This document shows positions 44,811-53,011 of a stretch of 60,477 nt of DNA, one piece after another. The notes beneath the pieces are model-generated. The model was not told where the DNA came from, ran no database searches, and was given only the letters and a program-made list of their open reading frames with translations. Source of the stretch: a candidate division WOR-3 bacterium (GTDB taxonomy: Bacteria; Hydrothermota; Tepidihabitantia; Tepidihabitantales; DTDR01); NCBI GenBank assembly GCA_039801725.1, contig JBDRVE010000007.1, forward strand, positions 1 through 60,477, given 5' to 3'. How positions within the stretch are numbered: the first letter of the stretch is position 1; each line of letters starts with the position of its first letter. Made by a program: the position numbers and the translations under genes.

Positions 44811-46193
44811 ATGAGAGAGAAAAAGTTTTTTATTACTTTAATTTTACTGATAGTTATCACAATTGGTTGTATTTATCTTTTATCCTTTATTAAAGAAAAA
44901 ATTAATTTAAGTTATGCCCATATTTTTATGCTTAGTCTAACAGTGCTTTTGCTTTCCTTTTTTATCTTATTACTTTTCCGTTATTTAATAATCCTTATTC
45001 TCTCTCTTCTTGCCCATTTTCGCTATAAAAATGAATTACTTAAAGAAGAAGACTTAAAAACAGTCTCTATTATTATGCCTGTTTATAATGAAGAAAAGAT
45101 CTTGGCAACGGTAATTAATTCTTTATTAAATTTAAATTATCCTAAAGAGAAGTACGAAGTGATTATTGTTGATGATGGTTCAAAAGATAATTCTTATTCA
45201 ATCGCTTATCAATTTTTAAAAAATGAGAAAGGGATAAAACTAAAATTGTTAAGGCAGGAAAATCAAGGAAAGGCTAAGGCATTGAATCGGGGTATTTGGG
45301 AAAGTAATGGTGAGATTATCGTTTGTATTGATTCCGATTGTGTGATAACTAAGAATTCTTTGATTTACGGAGTAAGACATTTCCAAGATGAAAAGGTGGG
45401 AGCGGTTGCCGGTAATGTGAAAATTTGGAATCAGGATAAATTATTTGTAAAATTACAGGCATTAGAATATATGGAAGGTTTAAATTTCACTCGGCAGGCA
45501 TTAGGTTTTTTGAACAAAGTTAATATTGTGCCCGGGGCAATTGGTTTTTTCCGTAGAGAAGTTTTAGAGAAAGTTGGTTTATACAATGGGAATATTTATG
45601 CTGAAGATTGTGATTTAACTTTGAGAATATTAAAAGCCGGTTATAAAGTTGTTTATGAACCAAAAGCAGTTGTTTACACCGAGGCTCCGGAAAGTATTAA
45701 CTGTCTCTTTAAACAGAGATATCGTTGGACAAGAGGTATTTTACAAGCAGTAAGAAAAAATAATCATCTTCTTTATCATTCTAAGGCTTCTTTTTCATTA
45801 ATTTTAAGTTATTTATTATTGATTTACGAAGCCTTTTTCTGGCCAGCAATGAATCTAATTGCTCATCTATTTTTCGCCCTTTTAGCACTTCTTTATGGAT
45901 TTATTCCTTTTCTTTTTATCTGGTGGTTTTCCTTAACCCTTCTTGATTTTAGTTCCGCTTGTTATGCTTATGTTAGTGATAAGAAAAGCGAAAATAATGC
46001 TTACAATAACAAAAAGATTATCTTTTCCCATTTACCTTTTTTGGTTTTAATCTATCGTCTTTTTTATCTTTTATTGATTGATACTATTAAGGTTTTTGCT
46101 TTTTTAGAAGAGGTTTTAAACTTAGAAATGGGCTGGCAAAGAATAAAAATTACTGGTAAACTTAATGGATATATAGTAAGAGAAAAGGTATGA
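44811..46193 (+). CDS. GT2 processive glycosyltransferase (PgaC/IcaA-like polysaccharide synthase)
   Basis: A 460-residue membrane protein with two N-terminal membrane spans and a GT2 catalytic domain: SIIMPVYNEEKILATVI, VDDGSKDNS, CIDSDCVI (DxD), AEDCDLTLRI and QRYRWTRG (the QxxRW motif of processive synthases). C-terminal spans follow. It probably polymerises an aminosugar or glucan and moves it across the inner membrane. ATG 44811 is preferred: an upstream in-frame ATG at 44739 would run 72 nt into the barrel gene and prepend a hydrophilic stretch. Confidence 0.85.
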   Translation: MREKKFFITLILLIVITIGCIYLLSFIKEKINLSYAHIFMLSLTVLLLSFFILLLFRYLIILILSLLAHFRYKNELLKEEDLKTVSIIMPVYNEEKILATVINSLLNLNYPKEKYEVIIVDDGSKDNSYSIAYQFLKNEKGIKLKLLRQENQGKAKALNRGIWESNGEIIVCIDSDCVITKNSLIYGVRHFQDEKVGAVAGNVKIWNQDKLFVKLQALEYMEGLNFTRQALGFLNKVNIVPGAIGFFRREVLEKVGLYNGNIYAEDCDLTLRILKAGYKVVYEPKAVVYTEAPESINCLFKQRYRWTRGILQAVRKNNHLLYHSKASFSLILSYLLLIYEAFFWPAMNLIAHLFFALLALLYGFIPFLFIWWFSLTLLDFSSACYAYVSDKKSENNAYNNKKIIFSHLPFLVLIYRLFYLLLIDTIKVFAFLEEVLNLEMGWQRIKITGKLNGYIVREKV

Positions 46194-46393
46194 GAGAAGT
46201 AATTACTGTTCTTTCAGCAATTGTTTTGGGAATTACTCTCATTACTCTGATTTTTTCATTAGTGATTTATGTTTTATTTCGTTTAAAGATAAATAGAAAA
46301 GAGAATTTAAATAACCAAAGAGTAAAACAAGAAAAAGAAATAGAGGAAGAAATATTCATCCGTTATCAGCCGAAAGAGGATGAAAAAAATTAA
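46190..46393 (+). CDS. Small single-span membrane protein in the polysaccharide operon
   Basis: A 67-residue protein with one membrane helix (about residues 7-30, VLSAIVLGITLITLIFSLVI) and a charged cytoplasmic tail rich in Lys/Glu. It overlaps the synthase by 4 nt (ATGA) and the deacetylase by 14 nt. In pga/hms operons a small membrane protein (PgaD/HmsS) sits beside the synthase and assists it. Position and size suggest an analogous role, but the sequence is too short to prove homology. Confidence 0.55.
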   Translation: MREVITVLSAIVLGITLITLIFSLVIYVLFRLKINRKENLNNQRVKQEKEIEEEIFIRYQPKEDEKN

Positions 46394-48068
46394 TCTCTGG
46401 TTTCTTATTTTAATCTTTTTTATTTTTCTCTTATTTTTAATTACCGCCCTTGGGCTTACCCAATTAGTAATAAAAAAACCAGAGTTTTATCCAATAGTTA
46501 AAGAAGAAAAAGATACTTTATTAACTTATGATACTTTAAAATTATCTTTCTTTAAAGAAGAATATCTGCCTTTAAAAGGTTATGTGCTTATTAATAAAAA
46601 TTTTATTTTTGATAATGAGATAAAGGTTTTAGAAGAGATATTAAAAGATTTTTCGGAATTTGATTATCAAATAATTGATGAAAAGATTTTTGAGAGATTG
46701 CCAGAAGAAAAAGGGGTTATTATTTTATTAGAAAAAACTAAATATGATCCAAAGATAAGTGAGAAAATTAAAGAAAAAGTTTATTCCGGTTGGGGAATTT
46801 TAATAATAAAAAATCCGCAGACGAAAGAAAATGTTTCTTTATTAAGTCATATTAGTGGTGTTATCCCGATAGAAAATAACAAAATAGAATACCAAGAAAT
46901 ACTTCTCAAAGGAGAAACACCATTAACCTTTAATATGAAGGTTGGAGATTTTTTAGGGATTGTTGGCGAAAAAAGTTATTATTTAAAGCCAGTGGAAAAG
47001 AGGGTAAATGTTTGTGGTTATTATAAATTTGGTAAAGAGGCAATTGTTTATGGTTTTTATAATAAGGGAAGATATGTTGCTTTAGGCTTTTCTTTAAATA
47101 GTTTAACAGGTGATTCTTTTACCCAAAAGAATATTAAAATTTTATTTAGAAATATAATAAATTGGTTAACCAAAAGACCGATAGTCCAAATTGGCTATTG
47201 GCCTGATAATAAAGAATATGCTTTTATTTTTACGTGCGATGTAGAACATCAAGGTGAAAATTGGCATAAGATTAAAGAAATAGTAAATGAGGGTACTTTC
47301 TTTTTTTTATCATCAGAGTTTAAAAGTTTTGATAAGAAAGATATAGAAAATATTGAAGTTGCTCTTCACGGACAAGAACACGAACCACTAAAAGGTAAAG
47401 ATTATAAAAAGCAAGAAAGAATTATTTTGGAAGGGAAAAATTACTTAGAAAAGAAATTGAAAGAAAAGATTTTTGGTTTCCATCCACCCCTTTTGATGTA
47501 TGATAGTTTAACTTTGGAGATTCTCAAAAAATCTGGTTTTCTCTATTTTCTTACTGAATACCAATTGGGAGTTCCTTTCCTTCCCTATTTATCTTCATTA
47601 ATTTCCATTCCCCAGACAATTCCTGATGATTATGATTTGATGATAAGAAACGGGATAAAAAATCCTGATACATTACTTAATTACTTCCTAAAATATATTG
47701 AAGAACTAAAAAGAATAAATGGGTTAATTGTTTTTAGTATCCATACCCATTTATTGGGCAATAGCGATTATCAGCCAGTAATAAAACAAATTATTGACTT
47801 GATAGAAAATGATAAAAATTGTTATTTTACCAAGGCAAAAGATATTGCCCAATGGTGGCAAAAAAGGTCAAAGATAGAAATGGATTTTAAAGAGAATAAA
47901 ATAGATGAGATAATTATAGCAAACTTTACTCCAGAAGATATTGAAGGGATTGTTATAAAGTATTATCCTTCAACTAATGAAATATCAGAGAGAGAGATTA
48001 CAATTGATATTAAAAAATTGGCTAAAAGAGAAAAAAGAAAAATATATATTATTTACCAAGATCATTAA
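46380..48068 (+). CDS. Membrane-anchored polysaccharide deacetylase (NodB/CE4-like) with N-terminal GATase-like domain
   Basis: A 562-residue protein. One N-terminal membrane anchor (about residues 4-27) is followed by a ~220-residue alpha/beta domain ending in GRYVALGFSLNSL...LFRNIINWL, similar to amidotransferase-fold domains of membrane glycan proteins. From residue 280 it is a CE4-type barrel: CDVEHQ (D287, E289, H290), LHGQEH (H330, H334, metal site), FHPP at 367-370 where CE4 enzymes usually have FRPP, and SIHTH (H455, H457). Predicted to deacetylate a periplasmic glycan, the role PgaB plays for PNAG. The Arg-to-His change may alter activity. Confidence 0.7.
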   Translation: MKKINLWFLILIFFIFLLFLITALGLTQLVIKKPEFYPIVKEEKDTLLTYDTLKLSFFKEEYLPLKGYVLINKNFIFDNEIKVLEEILKDFSEFDYQIIDEKIFERLPEEKGVIILLEKTKYDPKISEKIKEKVYSGWGILIIKNPQTKENVSLLSHISGVIPIENNKIEYQEILLKGETPLTFNMKVGDFLGIVGEKSYYLKPVEKRVNVCGYYKFGKEAIVYGFYNKGRYVALGFSLNSLTGDSFTQKNIKILFRNIINWLTKRPIVQIGYWPDNKEYAFIFTCDVEHQGENWHKIKEIVNEGTFFFLSSEFKSFDKKDIENIEVALHGQEHEPLKGKDYKKQERIILEGKNYLEKKLKEKIFGFHPPLLMYDSLTLEILKKSGFLYFLTEYQLGVPFLPYLSSLISIPQTIPDDYDLMIRNGIKNPDTLLNYFLKYIEELKRINGLIVFSIHTHLLGNSDYQPVIKQIIDLIENDKNCYFTKAKDIAQWWQKRSKIEMDFKENKIDEIIIANFTPEDIEGIVIKYYPSTNEISEREITIDIKKLAKREKRKIYIIYQDH

Positions 48069-48082
48069 TAAAAAGATTTAAA

Positions 48083-48141
48083 ATTTAGATAGGAAATTGA
48101 ATAGATAACTATAATATATCCTATACAGCCCCTATCTAAAT
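48083..48141. repeat. 11-bp inverted repeat around a 37-nt loop
   Basis: ATTTAGATAGG (48083-48093) is the perfect reverse complement of CCTATCTAAAT (48131-48141). It lies between the convergent deacetylase and RNase HIII genes. The loop contains most of the second copy of the dispersed 32-bp repeat. It could be a bidirectional terminator-like structure or a small mobile remnant; the loop is long for a classical terminator. Confidence 0.6.
48104..48137 (-). repeat. Dispersed 32-bp intergenic repeat, copy 2
   Basis: Read on the minus strand it gives ATAGGGGCTG, CTGTATAGGA and TATAGTTAT in the same order and spacing as the copy at 11886-11917. Two substitutions and one missing A separate the two. 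It sits in the convergent intergenic gap, inside an 11-bp inverted repeat. Confidence 0.6.
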
Positions 48142-48210
48142 GAGTATAAAATATTAATTATAATATCTAATAATAAAAAATCAATATTTAAAACTTCTTT
48201 TAAATTTTTA

Positions 48211-49173
48211 TTAGTCGGGCGATATTTTTTTGACTTTTTCTTTGATGCCCAAAATTTTTTGGATAGGAAGATAAGATTTTCTTACAAACCAAGGGAATTC
48301 TTTATGTTTTTCGTACCATTTTTTTAACCATTCTCTTGTTTCGCTGTCGCCCAAATTTCCGCTGCCGATTGTTAAGTTCTCAATTTGGTATTCCGGATTA
48401 CTTTTAAGTTGAAAAAGGAATTTCTCTTTAAAGAATTTGGCAATAAGAGAGGCGGTTTTCACTTCTAAATATTTTTCATCAGCATTTTTCTTAATTATCA
48501 CTTGTGTTCCTTTTTTGGCTAAATCAGTTAAAAAATTCTTTAAATTTTTACCTACTCCGTAGTCGTCAATTGTAATCCTTAAATTCTTTAAATCTTTCTC
48601 TTTAATTAATTTCTTTAATATCGTTAAATAACCGAGATCCATTAGATAATTGATTTTATATTTATCAATCAATTGGGGAGAGATTTTTTTACCAACGAAG
48701 GTTAAGCCAGCCTCTTTATAAAATAAAATCTTTTTATAAATTTCTTGCCAATACGAAAAAGGATGCTCTTTTTTGGTATCAACAGTTGAAATAATTTCTT
48801 CTAAAAAGGGAAAAAGATTTTTGGGAATAAAGACACTAATAAGAATTAAAGGTCCAAATATTTCTCCCTTGTTTGTTTCATCCAAACCAATGGCAAAATC
48901 TTTGTTTAAGGGAACAAAGAGAGAGCCAGCAATTTTATTTATCTCCTCCCAAGCATTAATAACTTCTGGCGATTCAACCTTTGTTGGTGTTGAGTATAAA
49001 GTTTTTGTGGAATAATAAGTAAAAACTGCATCTTCTAATCTTATCCGCCAAATTTCATAAGGACTATTTACTTTTTCCTGTTTTCCGCCTTTCTCTAATA
49101 AAAGGGATTTTATTTTTTCTGCCTTATTTTTATTAACCCTCCATTTTCTACCGGTTAAAATCTCTTTCGCCAT
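48211..49173 (-). CDS. rnhC: Ribonuclease HIII
   Basis: A 320-residue protein. The N-terminal ~90 residues fit the TBP-like substrate-binding domain of RNase HIII. The catalytic domain has IGLDETNKGEIFGPLILI (canonical DEtGKGd/yFGP; here Asn replaces Gly, but the Asp-Glu pair is intact), TIDDYGVG and ADEKYLEVKTASLIAK. It cleaves RNA in RNA/DNA hybrids. The start overlaps the upstream DUF438 gene stop by one base, making an operon with it and arsC. Confidence 0.9.
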   Translation of the reverse strand: MAKEILTGRKWRVNKNKAEKIKSLLLEKGGKQEKVNSPYEIWRIRLEDAVFTYYSTKTLYSTPTKVESPEVINAWEEINKIAGSLFVPLNKDFAIGLDETNKGEIFGPLILISVFIPKNLFPFLEEIISTVDTKKEHPFSYWQEIYKKILFYKEAGLTFVGKKISPQLIDKYKINYLMDLGYLTILKKLIKEKDLKNLRITIDDYGVGKNLKNFLTDLAKKGTQVIIKKNADEKYLEVKTASLIAKFFKEKFLFQLKSNPEYQIENLTIGSGNLGDSETREWLKKWYEKHKEFPWFVRKSYLPIQKILGIKEKVKKISPD

Positions 49174-50342
49174 TAATAATCATAAATTCTCTTTTCGCCT
49201 TCAATTTTTTTAATTTCGGTAATATCCTGCGTAACTTCAATACATCCTAAATAATCACCTTCTTTATTACGGACAGCAAAATAACGAATATGAACTAATC
49301 TTCCTTTATGGGAAATCCAAAATTCAGCAACATCTCTTTTCTTATTTTTAAAATCGCTTAAAATTCTTTCAACAATATGGATACTTTTTTGGGGATGGCA
49401 TTGTTGAACTTTTCTACCCAAAACTGCTTTGGTACGTAAAAATATTCTTTCTTTTGACTGGTTGAAGTATCTAACAATATCGTTTTTATCAACAAAAGTA
49501 ATATCAAAAGGCAGAGTGTTTAAAAGATTTTCTAATTCTTCCAAAGAAAAGGCACCAGTTTCAAAATTGATTGGTAAGGTTTCTGAAATTTTTTTAGTTG
49601 TCTCTTTTATTTCTTCTCTTTTGGTGCTCTCGTCGGGTGTAAAACAGCAATAACCGATTTCATTAAATTCTTTCTTTATCTCCTGCCATTCTTCTTGGGT
49701 TATTACATTTAAAGAGGTAGGGAAAAGGATTTTATTTTCCTTATAAAAATGGGAATTTAACATTTCAAAAAGTTCTTGTGCCTTTTCTTTTAAAAGATTT
49801 AAATTTTCTTTCTTTTCCCATAATTGATAAATCTCTTTTTTTATGCTGCGGATTTTATCATGTTCCATCCACATTATTGCTGGTGGCTGGGTAATTCCGT
49901 GTTTCTCTAAATAAGGAAAAAGGACATTCTCTTCTCTTAAATAATGGGATTCGGAGTCTTTAAAATGATGAATAATATGTTCTAATTTTTCATCTAATTT
50001 ATTTTCTAAAAGAATTTGATAAAACTCTCGACTATTCTCTAAAAGAATTTTATGCTCAGTCATTAAAATATAAATCGGGTGTCCGGGTTCAGTTAAAATC
50101 TCTTCTTTTGCTAACTCCTCTTCCATAAGTGCCAAATGAAGAGAACAAAATTTCTGGATTTCTTCTTTACTCATTCCTTCCCTAATCAATTCCTCTTCAA
50201 TTTCCGCAACTATCTTCGGTGTTAAACCTTTTAAAGAATCTTTAAATTCCTCTTTCAATTTTTTAACATCTTCACCTTGATGGATTCTTTTTATTATTTC
50301 CTTTATTATTTCTTTTTTATTTTTGCCAAAAAGTTCACTCAC
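49173..50342 (-). CDS. DUF438 + hemerythrin-like + PAS protein
   Basis: A 389-residue protein. Residues 1-75 are a DUF438-type helical domain (KNKKEIIKEIIKRIHQGEDV). Residues 85-235 are a hemerythrin-like four-helix bundle with His/Glu iron ligands (MTEHKIL; HHFKDSESHYLREENVLFPYLEKHG; MEHDKIR; HFYKENKILFP). Residues 265-380 are a PAS domain (LNTLPFDITFVDKNDIVRYFNQS; GRKVQQCHP). Proteins of this layout are thought to sense O2, NO or redox state. It overlaps arsC by 4 nt. Confidence 0.88.
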   Translation of the reverse strand: MSELFGKNKKEIIKEIIKRIHQGEDVKKLKEEFKDSLKGLTPKIVAEIEEELIREGMSKEEIQKFCSLHLALMEEELAKEEILTEPGHPIYILMTEHKILLENSREFYQILLENKLDEKLEHIIHHFKDSESHYLREENVLFPYLEKHGITQPPAIMWMEHDKIRSIKKEIYQLWEKKENLNLLKEKAQELFEMLNSHFYKENKILFPTSLNVITQEEWQEIKKEFNEIGYCCFTPDESTKREEIKETTKKISETLPINFETGAFSLEELENLLNTLPFDITFVDKNDIVRYFNQSKERIFLRTKAVLGRKVQQCHPQKSIHIVERILSDFKNKKRDVAEFWISHKGRLVHIRYFAVRNKEGDYLGCIEVTQDITEIKKIEGEKRIYDY

Positions 50343-50779
50343 TTTTCCTCCCTTTTGTTCAATTCTTTACATAATTTATCAATTTTACTTTTTAATAAAT
50401 CTCTTATTTTACGATAAAAATTTAAAACTTCTTCTTCACTACCCTTTGCTAATTTAGGATTAGGAATTGGCCAAGATAATCTTTCTTTTACTTTTCCGAT
50501 AAAATAGGGACAACTTTCTTTGGCATCTTCACCGCAAAGGGTGATTACATAATCAAATTCTTTGTTGAAAAACTGATTTACCAATTTACTTTTTTGTTGA
50601 GAGATATCAATATTAATCTCTTTCATTATCAAAATTGCCTTTGGATCAATTTCGGTTAATCTGCTACCAGCACTTTTTGCTTCGCAACAATAGGAATAAA
50701 AATTATTAACAATCGCTTCTGCCATTTGGCTACGGCAGGAGTTTTCTTCGCAAAGAAAAAGAATTTTAATTTTTTCCAT
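50339..50779 (-). CDS. arsC: Arsenate reductase (thioredoxin-coupled, low-Mr phosphatase fold)
   Basis: A 146-residue protein. The P-loop is CEENSCRS (CX5R, about residues 10-17), followed by QMAEAIVNNF. The second and third redox cysteines appear in ITLCGEDAKESCPYF at the spacing of thioredoxin-type ArsC. It reduces arsenate to arsenite. No arsB/acr3 or arsR is adjacent, so it may instead act as a general phosphatase-like reductase within the redox-sensing pair with the DUF438 protein. Confidence 0.85.
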   Translation of the reverse strand: MEKIKILFLCEENSCRSQMAEAIVNNFYSYCCEAKSAGSRLTEIDPKAILIMKEINIDISQQKSKLVNQFFNKEFDYVITLCGEDAKESCPYFIGKVKERLSWPIPNPKLAKGSEEEVLNFYRKIRDLLKSKIDKLCKELNKREEK

Positions 50780-50786
50780 TTCAATA

Positions 50787-50815
50787 ATTTTATTTGATTT
50801 TTATAAAAATGTCAA
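50787..50815 (-). promoter_or_regulatory. arsC promoter, leaderless, overlapping the cmk promoter
   Basis: Minus-strand TTGACA (50815-50810), 17-nt spacer, TAAAAT (50792-50787), and 7 nt to the arsC ATG at 50779. The -10 and -35 boxes lie on the opposite strand within and beside the cmk promoter elements. Confidence 0.7.
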
Positions 50816-50822
50816 TTATAAT
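50794..50822 (+). promoter_or_regulatory. cmk promoter, leaderless, overlapping the arsC promoter
   Basis: TTGATT (50794-50799), 17-nt spacer, TATAAT (50817-50822), and 8 nt to the cmk ATG at 50831. No SD. The two polymerases could not bind at the same time. Confidence 0.7.
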
Positions 50823-50830
50823 TTAAACCT

Positions 50831-51511
50831 ATGAAAAAAAATTTCATTGTCGCCATTGATGGTTATGCCGGTTCAGGAAAAAGTACGATTGCCAAAGAGG
50901 TTGCCAAAAGATTAAATTTTTTTTATTTAGATACGGGCGCAATGTATCGGGCAATAACTTATAAAATTATCAAAGAAAAGATTGATTATAAAAACGAACA
51001 GAAGTTAGCAAAGGTGCTAAAAAATATAAAAATTGATTTCAGAAATGAGAATAATAAAATAAAAATTTATCTAAATAATGAAGATGTAACGGATAAGATA
51101 AGAGAGCCAAAAGTAGAAAGATTAGTTTCGCCGGTCTCAGCAATCAAAATTGTTCGAGAAAAAATGGTAAAATTACAAAGAAAAATAGCCCATCAGAAAA
51201 ATATAATTGCTGAAGGTCGGGATATTACTTCCGTAGTTTTTCCTAAAGCCAATTTAAAAATCTTTGTTGATTGTGAACTAAAAGAACGAGCAAAGAGGAG
51301 ATTTAAGGAAGCAAAAGAAAAGGGTTACAAGATAAAATTTTCTGAAGTATTAAAAAATCTTATTATTCGTGATAAAATTGACCAAGAAAGAAAGTATAGC
51401 CCTTTAAGAAAAACTTCTGATAGTATTTATTTAAATACAACTAATTTGACAATTGAAGAAGAGATTGATTTAGTAAAATCTTTAATTGAATATTTACTAA
51501 AAAAAAGATGA
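50831..51511 (+). CDS. cmk: Cytidylate kinase
   Basis: A 226-residue NMP kinase. P-loop IDGYAGSGKSTIAKEVAKRL (about 8-27), then YLDTGAMYRAITY, IIAEGRDITSVVFP and a C-terminal RDKIDQERKYSPLRKTSDS with the lid arginines. It makes CDP and dCDP. It heads the cmk-plsC-ispH-rpsA operon, a known bacterial arrangement, and overlaps plsC by 4 nt. Confidence 0.95.
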   Translation: MKKNFIVAIDGYAGSGKSTIAKEVAKRLNFFYLDTGAMYRAITYKIIKEKIDYKNEQKLAKVLKNIKIDFRNENNKIKIYLNNEDVTDKIREPKVERLVSPVSAIKIVREKMVKLQRKIAHQKNIIAEGRDITSVVFPKANLKIFVDCELKERAKRRFKEAKEKGYKIKFSEVLKNLIIRDKIDQERKYSPLRKTSDSIYLNTTNLTIEEEIDLVKSLIEYLLKKR

Positions 51512-52140
51512 AGTGGTATTGGCGATTAGGTTTTATTTTAACTTTGCCGCTATCTTTTCTCTTCTTAAAAGTAAAAAATAGATATTATTTACCGAAGGGA
51601 AAAGCAATTATTGTTTGTAATCATACCTCTAATTTTGATCCAATTTTAGTAAGTTTAGCCAGTTTACAAGAGTTATATTTTCTTGCTAAAAAAGAATTGT
51701 TTCAGGTAAGTCGCTTTTTTACTTGGTTAATAAAGACTTTTAATGCTATTTCTTTAGATCGAACAGGAATTGACCTTACTGCCTTAAAAAAAGTGGAAGA
51801 AGTTTTTAAAAAGAATAAAAAAATTGTTCTTTTTCCGGAAGGGACCCGTTCAAGAAATGGAAAATTAGGGAGTTTTAAAGATGGCGCCAGTTTTTTAGCC
51901 TTAAAGTTTAATGTACCAATTGTTCCTTGTTATATTAAAGGAGTAAGGGAATCTTTTATTCCTTTGCTTGTGGATCAGGATTTAAAAAAATTGGGTAGTG
52001 GTAAGAAAAAATTTAGAAAAATTGAAGTAACCTTCCTAAGACCAATAAGGATTCTCTTCTCTGAAAGAAATAATTGGGATAAAGATTTAATAAAATATTT
52101 AACTAAAACAATTGAAGAGCGGTTTAAAAATTATGGCTAA
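51508..52140 (+). CDS. plsC: 1-acyl-sn-glycerol-3-phosphate acyltransferase
   Basis: A 210-residue protein with an N-terminal membrane-associated stretch, catalytic HX4D in VCNHTSNFDPILV, and the acceptor motif FPEGTRSRNGKLGSFKDGA. It adds the second acyl chain to make phosphatidic acid. It overlaps cmk by 4 nt and ispH by 8 nt. Confidence 0.92.
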   Translation: MKWYWRLGFILTLPLSFLFLKVKNRYYLPKGKAIIVCNHTSNFDPILVSLASLQELYFLAKKELFQVSRFFTWLIKTFNAISLDRTGIDLTALKKVEEVFKKNKKIVLFPEGTRSRNGKLGSFKDGASFLALKFNVPIVPCYIKGVRESFIPLLVDQDLKKLGSGKKKFRKIEVTFLRPIRILFSERNNWDKDLIKYLTKTIEERFKNYG

Positions 52141-53011
52141 AATATATTTAGTAAAACCTTATGGTTTTTGTAGTGGATTAAAAAGGGCGTTTACTTTAAT
52201 TAAAGATTGTGAAAAGAAATATTCTCAAATTTATCTGCTCGGCGAATTGCTCCACAATCCGATTGTGATAAAAGAATTAAAAAATAAAGGTGTCAAAATT
52301 ATTGGAGAAAGAAGGATTTCTCTTTTAGATAATCTTCCAGAAAAAGAGAAAGTTGTTTTGATAATTCGGACTCACGGAATACCCAAGGAAATATTGAAAA
52401 AAATAGAAAGTTTTGGTATAAATATAATTAATACAACATGCAATTATATAAAAAAGATTTGTACAATCGTAGAAAATTTAAAAAAGGAGGATTATTGGGT
52501 TGTGATAATTGGCGATAGTGGGCATCCGGAAGTTAAGACAATTAAAAGTTTTGCTGAAGGAAAAAGTTTAATTTATAAGGAAAATTTAAAATTATCCAAA
52601 CACGTAAGAATTGGTGTTGTAAGTCAAACAACATTAGACGAAACAACTTATTATCAAGCGTTAAACAATATTATTACTAATTTCCAATTTAATGAATTAA
52701 GAATTTTTAATACTCTTTGTCCCGAAGTTATTACCCGTCAAAAGGAAGTAAGAAAAATTGCGAAGAAGGTTGATTTAATGATAATTATTGGTGGTAAAAA
52801 TAGTGCCAATACTAAAAGATTAAAAGAGATTGCTGAAAGAGAAGAATGCGAGACTTTTTGGATTTCTGATTGGAAAGAAATGGAGGATTTAAAAACTTTC
52901 GCTAAGAAATTTGATAAGATTGGTATTGCTTCCGGAACTTCTACACCGGAAGAGTTTGTTGATTTAGTAATAAAAAATCTAAAAAAGGAGGTAACCGAAG
53001 ATGAAATTTGA
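52133..53011 (+). CDS. ispH: 4-hydroxy-3-methylbut-2-enyl diphosphate reductase
   Basis: A 292-residue LytB/IspH protein. Three iron-sulfur cysteines are at YGFCSGLKRA, NTTCNYIKKI and NTLCPEVITRQ. Substrate-site motifs IRTHGIPKE and GDSGHPEVK follow the family. It catalyses the last MEP-pathway step, giving IPP and DMAPP. ATG 52133 (MAKIYLVKPYGFC) is preferred over an upstream TTG at 52112. It overlaps rpsA by 11 nt. Confidence 0.94.
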   Translation: MAKIYLVKPYGFCSGLKRAFTLIKDCEKKYSQIYLLGELLHNPIVIKELKNKGVKIIGERRISLLDNLPEKEKVVLIIRTHGIPKEILKKIESFGINIINTTCNYIKKICTIVENLKKEDYWVVIIGDSGHPEVKTIKSFAEGKSLIYKENLKLSKHVRIGVVSQTTLDETTYYQALNNIITNFQFNELRIFNTLCPEVITRQKEVRKIAKKVDLMIIIGGKNSANTKRLKEIAEREECETFWISDWKEMEDLKTFAKKFDKIGIASGTSTPEEFVDLVIKNLKKEVTEDEI

